Positions 1 to 6,119 of a DNA stretch of 34,037 bases are shown here, piece after piece; positions within the stretch are counted from its first letter, which is position 1, and each line of letters starts with the position of its first letter. The DNA comes from Acidobacteriota bacterium. Its GTDB lineage: Bacteria > Acidobacteriota > Vicinamibacteria > Vicinamibacterales > 2-12-FULL-66-21. The translations under genes were made by a program, and so were the position numbers. Below the pieces are notes generated by a model, which did no database searches, was not told the DNA's origin, and worked only from the letters and a program-made list of their open reading frames with translations. The DNA is taken from NCBI GenBank assembly GCA_003223835.1, contig QHWR01000144.1, forward strand, positions 1 through 34,037. Direction: 5' to 3'.

Positions 1-92
1 GTGCGACTCCAGCCATGCGTCGGCAAGAGCAGGGACCGTGCCGCTTGCTCGCGAACTGTCTGATGCACACGGCAGTCGCAGCGAAACGCGCG
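1..92. other. Left edge, no supported gene
   Basis: I see no convincing gene here. One minus-strand frame is open through the first bases and its last residues read like ordinary protein (PALADAWLESH at the edge), so the start region of a leftward gene may be cut by the window edge. No good start codon or ribosome site supports this, and the frame runs back into the repeat tract. The remaining bases up to moaB are repeat sequence, described separately. Confidence 0.3.
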
Positions 93-302
93 CAGCACCC
101 TCTCTCTGCACCGAGCCCTTCGCACCTGAAGGTCCCCAGCACCCTCTCTCTGCACCGAGCCCTTCGCACCTGAAATTCCCCAGCACTCCCTCTCCGCACC
201 CAGCCCCCAGCACCTACAGTTCCTCAGCACCCTCTCTCAGCACCCAGCCCCCAGCACCCGTGAAGCCCAGCACCCCCTCCCAGCACCCAGCCCCCAGCAC
301 CA
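93..302. repeat. CCCAGCAC-rich repeat tract upstream of moaB
   Basis: A C-rich, G-poor tract built from imperfect reiterations of CAGCACCC, CCCAGCACC and CTCTCTGCACC. Two 38-bp copies (93-130 and 137-174) are identical and spaced 44 bp apart. Further degenerate copies follow to about 302. The composition differs sharply from the surrounding coding DNA. Open frames through it are low-complexity Pro/Ser/His translations and are not genes. The same word family recurs on the other side of moaB in both orientations (821-1027). Confidence 0.8.
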
Positions 303-312
303 GGTGCCGTGC

Positions 313-318
313 CATAAT
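313..318 (+). promoter_or_regulatory. -10-like element of moaB
   Basis: CATAAT lies five bases before the GTG at 324, with no Shine-Dalgarno between them. Initiation about seven bases after a -10 box would begin the transcript at or next to the start codon, so a leaderless mRNA is possible. This is based on spacing only; no clear -35 is visible because the upstream DNA is repeat. Confidence 0.35.
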
Positions 319-323
319 CCGCT

Positions 324-815
324 GTGCCCTCGCATGGCAACCCCGACGCGGAGCGCGTGCGGTGTTTCGTGCTCACCATCAGCGATACGCGTACGCTGGC
401 GACGGATACGGGGGGCGCCGCCATCGTCGATCTCCTGGAACGCGCGGGACACGAGGTCGTCGACCGGCGTCTCGTCCGCGACGATCCCGATCTCGTGCGC
501 GAGATCGTGCAATCGCAGCTTGGCGCCGTCCAGGCGATCGTGACGACGGGTGGAACCGGCGTGACGACGCGCGACAGCACCTACGAAGCGCTGAGCGGCA
601 TCATCGAGAAGCACCTGCACGGATTCGGCGAGCTCTTCAGGATGCTCAGCTACGATCAAGTCGGCGCCGCCGCGATGCTGACGCGCGCGACGGCGGGCAC
701 GGCGCGCGGAACCGTCGTCTTCATGCTGCCCGGCGCCGAACCGGCGGTCCGGCTCGCGATGACGAAACTGATCGTCCCGGTGCTCGGACATGCGGTCGCC
801 GAGTTGACCCGATGA
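324..815 (+). CDS. moaB: MoaB/Mog-family molybdenum cofactor protein
   Basis: A 163-residue member of the MoaB/Mog family, which in characterised members adenylylates molybdopterin before molybdate insertion; some MoaB paralogues have lost that activity. The sequence shows the family landmarks: LTISDTRT near the N-terminus, the TTGGTG nucleotide and pterin loop around residues 74-79, and the C-terminal LPGAEPAVRLAM segment. Length is normal for a single-domain MoaB. I chose the GTG at 324 because a -10-like CATAAT sits five bases upstream; a second GTG at 357 would still leave the core intact. It lies directly upstream of moeA on the same strand, fitting the same pathway, although a repeat-rich gap separates the two and they may be transcribed separately. 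The repeats do not extend into the conserved core. Confidence 0.9.
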   Translation: MPSHGNPDAERVRCFVLTISDTRTLATDTGGAAIVDLLERAGHEVVDRRLVRDDPDLVREIVQSQLGAVQAIVTTGGTGVTTRDSTYEALSGIIEKHLHGFGELFRMLSYDQVGAAAMLTRATAGTARGTVVFMLPGAEPAVRLAMTKLIVPVLGHAVAELTR

Positions 816-820
816 CACAT

Positions 821-1027
821 GCCTGCGTGCTGGGGGCTATGTGCTGAGAGATGGTGCTGGGCGCACGCCGTGCCGGGGGCTGCGTGCTGGGAGAGAGGTG
901 CTGGGGAATCAGTGCCGGGGTGCTGAGCGCCGAGGAGCGGCAGCAAGACGGTGGAAGGTGATGCTCGTGACGCACCGAGCACAGCGGCCCCCAAGCACCC
1001 CCTCTCTGCACGCAGCCCTCAGCACGG
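821..1027. repeat. GTGCTGGG / CCCAGCAC repeats between moaB and moeA
   Basis: Between about 821 and 920 the plus strand carries repeated GTGCTGGG, GTGCTGAG and GTGCCGGG words. From about 984 to 1027 it carries the complementary CAGCAC-type words with CCCCCTCTCTGCACGCAGC. The second part resembles the tract at 93-302, and the first part is its reverse complement. The two orientations could pair in RNA or in single-stranded DNA. No protein-coding gene is supported here. Confidence 0.7.
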
Positions 1028-1049
1028 ACTAACGATTGTGTCTTCGACG

Positions 1050-2261
1050 ATGCGTCCGATCCGCGAGACGATCCCGCTCGAGGAAGCACTCGCGCTGATC
1101 CTGGATTCAGCCGTGCCCATCGCGCGCACGGAACGGATTCCGCTTCGCGACGCGACCGGACGCGTCGTTGCCGCACCGGCCGTCGCGTCGGCGGATGTGC
1201 CGCCGTTCGACCGCGCCGCGATGGACGGCTACGCGGTCGTCGCGGAGGACACGTTCGGCGCCGGCCGCTACGAACCGAAGGTGCTGCGGTGCGTCGAGAA
1301 GGTCTACACCGGGCAGATGCCGGATCGCGCCATCACGCGCGGTGAGTGCGTCGAGATTGCGACCGGCGCGCCCATGCCGGACGGCGCGGACGCCGTCGTC
1401 ATGGTCGAGGAAACGGAGCGCGCCGCCGCAAGCGGCGACGTGCGCGTGTTCACGCCCGTCTATCCAAGGCAGAACGTCGGACGGCGCGGCGCGGACATCG
1501 CGGCGGGACAGCCGCTGCTCGACGCCGGCGCCCTGCTGACGCCGAGCCGCGTCGGCGCGCTCGCCGCGATCGGCGCCCGCGACGTCGAGGTGTACGCCAG
1601 ACCACGGATCGCGATCCTGTCAACCGGCAACGAGATCGTCGAACCCGGCCGGCCGCTCGGCCCGGGACAGATCTACGACATCAACCAGTTCACGCTGTCG
1701 TCGATCCTCTCCGCGCACGGCGGCATCGCCGTCGCGCTGCCGGCGGCGCCGGACACGATCGAGGCGCTGTCGTCCGCGATCGACGGCGCGCTGGCGGAGG
1801 ACGTGCTCGTCTTCTCCGGCGGCAGCTCCGTCGGCGAGCGCGATCTGATCCTCGACGTCCTCCGCGCGCGCGGCGAGGTGCTCTTCCACGGCGTCGCGGT
1901 CAAGCCGGGCAAGCCGACCGTCTTCGGCAGAATCGAGGGCAAGCCGGTGCTCGGGATGCCGGGCTATCCGACGTCGTGCCTGTCGAACGCGTACATGCTC
2001 CTCATCCCGATGGTCCGTCGCATGGCGCGCCTTCCCGATCATCAGCCGCGCACCGTGCGCGCGCCGCTCGCGCGCCGCATCGTCTCGACGACGGGGCGCC
2101 ACCAGTTCTATACGGTGCGCCTCGAGAACGGCGTCGTCGTGCCCGCGTTCAAGGCCTCCGGCGACATCACCAGCATGTCGCAGGCGGACGGCTACGTCGA
2201 GATCCCCGCGCAGGTCGACATCGTGGAAGCGGGCGAGCTGGTCGACGTCAAGTTGTTTTGA
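1050..2261 (+). CDS. moeA: Molybdopterin molybdenumtransferase MoeA
   Basis: A 403-residue MoeA, the cytoplasmic enzyme that inserts molybdate into adenylylated molybdopterin and acts after MoaB/Mog. The N-terminal domain contains PPFDRAAMDGYA (about residues 51-62), the classic MoeA signature. ATGAPMPDGADAVVMVE follows around residues 108-124, then the MoaB-like domain with SGGSSVGERD, VKPGKPTVFG and GMPGYPTSCL. Length matches single-domain bacterial MoeA. ATG at 1050 is preferred because conservation begins there; an in-frame GTG at 1038 is an alternative. Longer upstream extensions are translated repeat sequence. No strong Shine-Dalgarno is visible. Frame and motifs are intact. A thiol-redox gene follows 54 bp downstream on the same strand, so the two may be co-transcribed. 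Confidence 0.95.
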   Translation: MRPIRETIPLEEALALILDSAVPIARTERIPLRDATGRVVAAPAVASADVPPFDRAAMDGYAVVAEDTFGAGRYEPKVLRCVEKVYTGQMPDRAITRGECVEIATGAPMPDGADAVVMVEETERAAASGDVRVFTPVYPRQNVGRRGADIAAGQPLLDAGALLTPSRVGALAAIGARDVEVYARPRIAILSTGNEIVEPGRPLGPGQIYDINQFTLSSILSAHGGIAVALPAAPDTIEALSSAIDGALAEDVLVFSGGSSVGERDLILDVLRARGEVLFHGVAVKPGKPTVFGRIEGKPVLGMPGYPTSCLSNAYMLLIPMVRRMARLPDHQPRTVRAPLARRIVSTTGRHQFYTVRLENGVVVPAFKASGDITSMSQADGYVEIPAQVDIVEAGELVDVKLF

Positions 2262-2315
2262 ATGGAGCCTCCGAGCGCGCGAAAGCGGCGCTCCCCGCGC
2301 GCGAGACGTCAGCCA

Positions 2316-2774
2316 ATGACAGATGCACCGGATTTCTCGCTCCCGACGCAGAAAGGCGACGTGCGGTCGCTCCGCGAGTTCCTCGCGAACGGGCCGGTGC
2401 TGCTCGTCTTTCACCGCGGCACGTGGTGACCGAACTGCCGCCGCCGGCTCGGCGAGCTGGCCCGCCACTCGTCCGAATACGCGCGGCGCGGCGCGCAGGT
2501 CGTCGCCGTGTTCGCGCAGAAACCCGAGCCCGTGCGACGCTTCGTCGAGGACGCGGGGCTGCCGTTCAACATCCTCATCGACGAATCGCGCGACGTGCTG
2601 CGCGCCTACGGCGTCTGGCACCGCATCGGGATCGACGCCTGGAACATCGCGCGGCCGGCGCTCTTCCTCATCGATCGCGGCGGCGCGATCCGTTATCGTT
2701 TCGTCGGCCGCCACCAGCGCGAATTCCCGCCGCACGAGACCATCCTGCGCGAACTCGATCGGCTCTCGAGCTAG
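2316..2774 (+). CDS. Peroxiredoxin-like protein, candidate selenoprotein (in-frame TGA = Sec38)
   Basis: Read with TGA 2427-2429 as selenocysteine, this is a continuous 152-codon gene of the AhpC/TSA peroxiredoxin-like family (thioredoxin fold), which reduces peroxides through a catalytic Cys. Residues 5-15 (PDFSLPTQKGD) form the usual N-terminal beta strand, and PVLLVFHRGTW (27-37) leads into the active site. Codon 38 is TGA, followed by Pro-Asn-Cys. The family site reads RGxWCPxC, so the stop falls exactly on the peroxidatic Cys, giving a UxxC motif with Cys41 retained. The second half (VVAVFAQKPEPVRRFVED, FNILIDESRDVLRAYGV, ARPALFLIDRGGAIRYRFVG) is normal and in the same frame up to TAG. 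A hairpin follows the TGA. Ordinary annotation would split or truncate this gene and start it at 2508. Alternatives are a TGC-to-TGA nonsense mutation or a base error. No Sec machinery genes lie in the window. Confidence 0.75.
2437..2461 (+). promoter_or_regulatory. Candidate bacterial SECIS hairpin after the TGA
   Basis: Eight bases after the TGA (2427-2429) a stem can form: 2437-2446 pairs with 2450-2461, ten pairs almost all G-C, with single-base bulges at A2455 and T2458. If the closing G2446-C2450 pair is left open, the loop is GGCTC, with guanines in its first two positions, starting 16 bases after the TGA. Known bacterial SECIS elements lie at about this distance, inside the coding region, and have a short loop beginning with G. 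The fold was made by eye in very GC-rich DNA, where chance hairpins are frequent. Confidence 0.45.
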
Positions 2775-2859
2775 TCTGCTGACCCGGCTCACGACGCATT
2801 ACGTTTCTGTCGCCGCATTTCAAATTCGGCATCGAGGTTCGAGGCCGGCTTTTCCGTTG

Positions 2860-2865
2860 GATAAT
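2860..2865 (+). promoter_or_regulatory. -10-like element of the PilZ gene
   Basis: GATAAT, preceded by TTG, lies in an AT-richer gap fifteen bases before the ATG at 2881. A ribosome site (AGGAAAGG, about 2870-2877) lies between them. This would give a very short leader. Confidence 0.35.
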
Positions 2866-2880
2866 GGACGAGGAAAGGCC

Positions 2881-3549
2881 ATGAGCGCTCGCTCCCATCA
2901 TGTCCTCGTCGCGGGCGACGACCATCTCATGCTGCATTGGGTGACGTCTGCCCTCGAGCACCGCAATTACTCCTTTGCCACGACGCAGAGCGTCGAAGAC
3001 ATGCGGAGCAAGATGTCCGCGTGGCCGGTCGATCTGATGGTCGCGCCCGATCAGCTCGGCATCTACAGCGGCATTCAGCTCGTGCTCGCCGCGCGCAGCA
3101 TCCGGCCCGAAGTCGCGGCGTTGATCGTCACCCGGCAGGATTTCCGCGCGCTCACGATGGACGCCGGACGCTACCGCATCGCGCTGATCCGGATGCCGTT
3201 CGATCGGAACGAGTTCCTGATGGTCGCGGCGGAGCAGATCGCGTCGATCCGGCGGCAACAGCGCTGGCCGCGCAAGACCGTGCGCGATCACATCCCGGTG
3301 ACGGCGTCGGGCTGGCCGGGCCGCCTGGTGGACGTGAGTTACGGCGGCCTCAGGATGCACCTCACCGAGCGCGAAGCCGCGGTGCCGTCGCATCTCCTCG
3401 TGGACGTCCCCGACTTCGGGATGCGCGTCCCCGCGGAAGTCGTCTGGTCGGCGATGGCCGACGGCGGGTCGTGCATGTGCGGCGCCACGATCACCGACGA
3501 ACCCGCCGCGGTTCCCGCCTGGTGCCGGTTCGTCGATCACGTTGCGTGA
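2881..3549 (+). CDS. Degenerate receiver fused to a PilZ domain
   Basis: A 222-residue cytoplasmic protein. Residues 1-120 resemble a response-regulator receiver: VLVAGDDHLML has the acidic pair, and IRMPFDRNEF corresponds to the lysine-proline-phenylalanine switch region but with Arg-Met before the Pro. The usual phosphoacceptor Asp position falls in LMVAPDQLG and appears to be Ala or Pro, so phosphorylation is doubtful. Residues about 126-222 form a PilZ domain, which binds cyclic di-GMP: basic residues at WPRKTVRD, then the signature RLVDVSYGG (D151 to G156), and a beta-rich tail. The ATG at 2881 has a good ribosome site (AGGAAAGG). Likely role: a c-di-GMP-responsive adaptor. The target is not evident from its neighbours. 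The gene converges on a repeat tract. Confidence 0.8.
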   Translation: MSARSHHVLVAGDDHLMLHWVTSALEHRNYSFATTQSVEDMRSKMSAWPVDLMVAPDQLGIYSGIQLVLAARSIRPEVAALIVTRQDFRALTMDAGRYRIALIRMPFDRNEFLMVAAEQIASIRRQQRWPRKTVRDHIPVTASGWPGRLVDVSYGGLRMHLTEREAAVPSHLLVDVPDFGMRVPAEVVWSAMADGGSCMCGATITDEPAAVPAWCRFVDHVA

Positions 3550-3565
3550 ATCGCCACCCGCATCA

Positions 3566-3647
3566 CCACGGATCTCACTGACCCGATCAGGCACGGATCA
3601 CACGGCCCCATCAGCCACGGATCGCACGGAAGAACACGGACCGATCG
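3566..3647. repeat. Degenerate inverted copies of the 35/36-bp repeat
   Basis: CCACGGATCTCAC, CACGGATCACACGG and CCACGGATCGCACGG occur here. They are reverse complements of the GATCCGTGG and CCGTGTGATCCGTG words that dominate 3705-3990. The region therefore holds both orientations of one repeat family. No gene is supported. Confidence 0.6.
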
Positions 3648-3704
3648 AGTGGATCGGGATCTCTTTTTCGGACGTCAGTCCGCTGAGTGTCGATCCGCGT
3701 CCCC

Positions 3705-3990
3705 GTGGCCAGATCGGATCAGTGTTGGTCCGTGTGATCCGTGGCCAGATCGGATCAGTGTTGGTCCGTGTGATCCGTGGCCAGATCGGATCAGTGTTAG
3801 TCCGCGTGATCCGTGGCCAGATCGGATCAGTGTTGGTCCGTGTGATCCGTGGCCAGATCGGATCAGCGTTGGTCCGTGTGATCCGTGGCTGACCGGATTC
3901 GTGTTGGTCCGCGTGATCCGTGGCCAGATCGGATCAGCGTCGGTCCGTGTGATCGGTGCCTGATCGGATTCGTGTTGGTCCGTGTGATCC
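3705..3990. repeat. Eight-copy 35/36-bp tandem repeat
   Basis: Eight head-to-tail units start at 3705, 3741, 3777, 3813, 3849, 3885, 3920 and 3956. The first five are 36 bp and nearly identical, beginning GTGGCCAGATCGGATCAG. Units six and eight are 35 bp with a GATTCGTG variant, and unit seven is again 36 bp. There are no unique spacers, so this is not a CRISPR array. Frames through it encode 12-residue repeats such as RGQIGSVLVRVI, without start signals, and are not accepted as genes. Together with 3566-3647 it fills the 447-bp gap between two convergent genes. Confidence 0.9.
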
Positions 3991-3996
3991 GTGGCG

Positions 3997-4884
3997 CTAC
4001 TTGCGCCGGGGCGGACGCGACGGCCGCCAGGCTGAGAAACCGAACGACGCGCCGCCGCTGATGATGACGGTGCCGGCGTTGGCGTCCTGGCGCGAGAGCG
4101 TCCGGCCCATGGAGCCGAACACCGCGATCGCGGGGGCGGCCGCGTAGCTGATGCCGACGCTGACGTCGGTCCGCGACCGGCTCAGACCGAGCGATTCGCC
4201 GACCGGGTCGATCTTCGTGGAATAGGAGCTGCCGCCGGAGCACGTCATCCAGGCGCGTTCCGACACGGTCAGTTCGACGGCGCCGCTCGCGAACAGCGAG
4301 CCGCGCGAGAAGTACCCGCCCGACGCATACGCGCGCCACGCGCGGCGCTGCACTTCGACGCTCGCCGGCAGCGCCCAGTTGACGCGGCGCCGATCGATCG
4401 ACGCGTTGTTCAGAATCTCGACCACCGGAATGACGGCGAAGCCGACGCCATCGGCGTGCGTCGCGGGATCGCGCAGCTGCACTTTCGCGTTCATGTAGAG
4501 ATCGCCCAGCCCGTGTGCCGCCGGTGCTGCGCCGCCCTGGCTCACGTGGAAGAACGGCACGCTGAAGCCGAACTGGACTTTCTTCGTGAGGCCGACGCCG
4601 CCGTCCACGACCGGCATGTCGATTTCGTGGAACAGCGGCGTCCGGTAGTAGCCGAACGACACGTTCACCGTGCCGTTGCCGGGCGGCGCGATCGAGGCGT
4701 CGTCGAGCCACGACCCGAAGTTGCGGACGTCAACGCCCGCCGGTTCCGCGCCGATGCCTGACGGCCCGCCGGCGTTCGACTGGCCGTGCGCGTTTCCGTG
4801 TCCCTGCGCGAGGATGGGACGCGGCATCACAAACGTCGGAACCGCGGCCAGAATCAGGATGATCGACGCGCGCCGCAATCGCAT
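3997..4884 (-). CDS. Predicted outer-membrane beta-barrel protein
   Basis: A 295-residue exported protein of no family I can name with certainty. It begins with a clear signal peptide (MRLRRASIILILAAVPTF, cleavage near the ILAQG at residues 24-28). A Gly/His/Asn-rich linker follows. From about residue 60 there are many alternating-hydrophobic segments typical of outer-membrane strands (GTVNVSFGYYRTP, KKVQFGFSVPFFHV, RTDVSVGISYAA, VIISGGASFGFSAW). The overall pattern resembles transporter or phenol-degradation MetA-like barrels, but that is a loose resemblance. The upstream gene's stop is six bases away, and a ribosome site (AGGAGAG) lies inside that gene's end, so the two form an operon. The gene ends at a repeat tract, converging with the PilZ gene. 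Confidence 0.75.
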   Translation of the reverse strand: MRLRRASIILILAAVPTFVMPRPILAQGHGNAHGQSNAGGPSGIGAEPAGVDVRNFGSWLDDASIAPPGNGTVNVSFGYYRTPLFHEIDMPVVDGGVGLTKKVQFGFSVPFFHVSQGGAAPAAHGLGDLYMNAKVQLRDPATHADGVGFAVIPVVEILNNASIDRRRVNWALPASVEVQRRAWRAYASGGYFSRGSLFASGAVELTVSERAWMTCSGGSSYSTKIDPVGESLGLSRSRTDVSVGISYAAAPAIAVFGSMGRTLSRQDANAGTVIISGGASFGFSAWRPSRPPRRK

Positions 4885-4890
4885 GTCGGA

Positions 4891-5556
4891 TTACTCTCCT
4901 GTGTGGTGCGGCTTCACCGGCTTCTTCTGCGCCGTCTTGGTCGAAGTCGACGTTGTCGTCTTCCTGATCATTTCGTCCGCTTCGGTTTCCGCGTGTGTGG
5001 CCTCGGCGCTTCCGTCGACCGACGGACGCAGCGCCTGAATCGCCTGACCCAGACTCATGCCGTCGGTGAGCAGCTTGGTCTTCAGATCGTCGAACTTGAT
5101 CCTCAGGTTGTACGACACGTTCACCGCCGACACGAACTGGCCGAAGTTCCGCCACTTGCCGTCAGCCGCCGTCATCAGGTCGATGCCGCGAAGGCGGGTC
5201 TGCAGCTTGCTCGCAAGGTTCGTGTTCTTCTGGAGCTTCTGCTGCACCGCGTTCAGCGTCGTCGTCGACCCCGCGGTGGTCGTAGACGCCGTGGTCGTGC
5301 TCGTCTTCGAGGTAGACGACTTCGTGCTCGTCGTGCCCGACGTCTTATGCGTGCTCGCGCCGTGCGACGTCTTGTGCGTGCTCGACCCGTGCGTCGAGCT
5401 GCCGTGAGACGAATTGCCGTGCGTCGCCGCAGACGACCCGTGCTGGGTCGTCGTGGCGTGCGTATCGGAAGAACCGTGGCCGTGCTGCGCGCGCACGGTC
5501 GCCGGCGCGGCGAATATCAATCCTGCCGCAATACCAATCGCCATCCAGCGGTTCAT
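4891..5556 (-). CDS. Secreted Ser/Thr/His-rich protein
   Basis: A 221-residue protein I do not recognise. The ATG at 5556 has a textbook ribosome site (AAGGAGGTT, 5561-5569) and starts a signal peptide (MNRWMAIGIAAGLIFAA, cleavage near VRAQ). Residues about 26-95 are extremely low complexity: repeated HGSS, THGSS, HKTS, then TST and TTT stretches, likely an unstructured or cell-wall-like linker. Residues about 98-190 form a compact domain (NLASKLQTRLRGID, WRNFGQFVSAVNVSYNL, MSLGQAIQALRP), followed by a Lys/Thr-rich tail. A frame starting upstream at 5616 exists but lacks a ribosome site. It heads a two-gene operon with the beta-barrel gene, so both products probably act in the envelope. Confidence 0.75.
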   Translation of the reverse strand: MNRWMAIGIAAGLIFAAPATVRAQHGHGSSDTHATTTQHGSSAATHGNSSHGSSTHGSSTHKTSHGASTHKTSGTTSTKSSTSKTSTTTASTTTAGSTTTLNAVQQKLQKNTNLASKLQTRLRGIDLMTAADGKWRNFGQFVSAVNVSYNLRIKFDDLKTKLLTDGMSLGQAIQALRPSVDGSAEATHAETEADEMIRKTTTSTSTKTAQKKPVKPHHTGE

Positions 5557-5765
5557 CTGGAACCTCCTTCGGGCCGCAGTTACCCGACCGGGGACCGACC
5601 GCAAGCCATATACCACCCCGGTCGAAAACCGTAAGCCATTGAATCAGCGACCGTTGAGAGGGCATGCCCGCTCGTCCTGGAAGAGTCGGATCACCGTCAT
5701 GGCGTCGAAACTACATTCCTGACGAAGGCGGCCAACCATTCTTGCGCTCGTCCCGTCTCAATGCA

Positions 5766-5771
5766 TACATT
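5766..5771 (+). promoter_or_regulatory. -10-like element of the PadR gene
   Basis: TACATT is six bases before the ATG at 5778, in an AT-rich stretch with no Shine-Dalgarno. The surrounding ATGCATACATTG also resembles the ATGT/ACAT half-sites seen at PadR-family operators, so autoregulation here is plausible but unproven. Confidence 0.3.
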
Positions 5772-5777
5772 GTTGGC

Positions 5778-6119
5778 ATGAAGAAGACGCGCGCCCTCTT
5801 ACCGCTCGGCGAATTCGAGATGCTCGTGCTGCTGGCGATCCTGCAGGCGGGCGACGGCGCGTATGGATCCGCCATTCTCGAGCAAGTGCATCAGCGCGGC
5901 GGCCGCTCGGTCGCGCGCGGCGCGCTGTACGTCACGCTCGAACGGCTCGACGCGAAGGGCTACGTCGCGTCGCGCACCGAGGCCGGACCGCCGGTCCGCG
6001 GCGGACGGCCGCGCCGGTACTACACCGTGAGGCCGACCGGACTCGCGCTGCTCCGCCGGTCGCTCGAGGCGCTCGGGCGCATGCGCGAAGGGCTCGAGCT
6101 CGGACTGAAGCACTCATGA
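5778..6119 (+). CDS. PadR-family transcriptional regulator
   Basis: A 113-residue winged-helix repressor. The family pattern is visible: LGEFEMLVLLAILQAG (helix 1), YGSAILEQV, then RSVARGALYVTLERLDAKGYVASR (recognition helix and start of the wing), then GGRPRRYYTVRPTGLALL, the second wing strand and start of the dimerisation helix. ATG at 5778 is chosen over the longer frame from 5664 because PadR conservation begins there and the extension is unlike protein. Its last bases overlap the permease start (ATGA at 6116-6119), so the two are translationally coupled. In this phylum such small PadR genes regularly precede ADOP permeases and probably repress them. The ligand is unknown. Confidence 0.92.
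   Translation: MKKTRALLPLGEFEMLVLLAILQAGDGAYGSAILEQVHQRGGRSVARGALYVTLERLDAKGYVASRTEAGPPVRGGRPRRYYTVRPTGLALLRRSLEALGRMREGLELGLKHS

Noticed and set aside
38-847. Plus-strand 269-codon frame across the repeat tract and moaB
   Set aside because: It translates the C-rich repeat and an out-of-frame moaB; Pro/Ser then Arg-rich, no domain.
2427-2429. Treating the TGA simply as the end of a short gene
   Set aside because: The frame continues with perfect family motifs for 114 codons and the stop is exactly at the catalytic Cys, so truncation alone explains the sequence poorly.
1346-2782. 478-codon plus-strand frame overlapping moeA and the peroxiredoxin
   Set aside because: Arg-rich out-of-frame translation; the other frames carry MoeA and peroxiredoxin motifs.
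2323-3549. Long frame running from the peroxiredoxin region into the PilZ gene
   Set aside because: Its first half is out of frame with the peroxiredoxin; only the part from ATG 2881, with its own ribosome site, is real.
3542-3963. Two overlapping frames encoding 12-residue repeats (RGQIGSVLVRVI type)
   Set aside because: They are translations of the 35/36-bp DNA repeat, without ribosome sites, and frames agree only because 36 is a multiple of three.
3705-3990. Possible CRISPR array
   Set aside because: Units are contiguous with no unique spacers and no cas genes are present.
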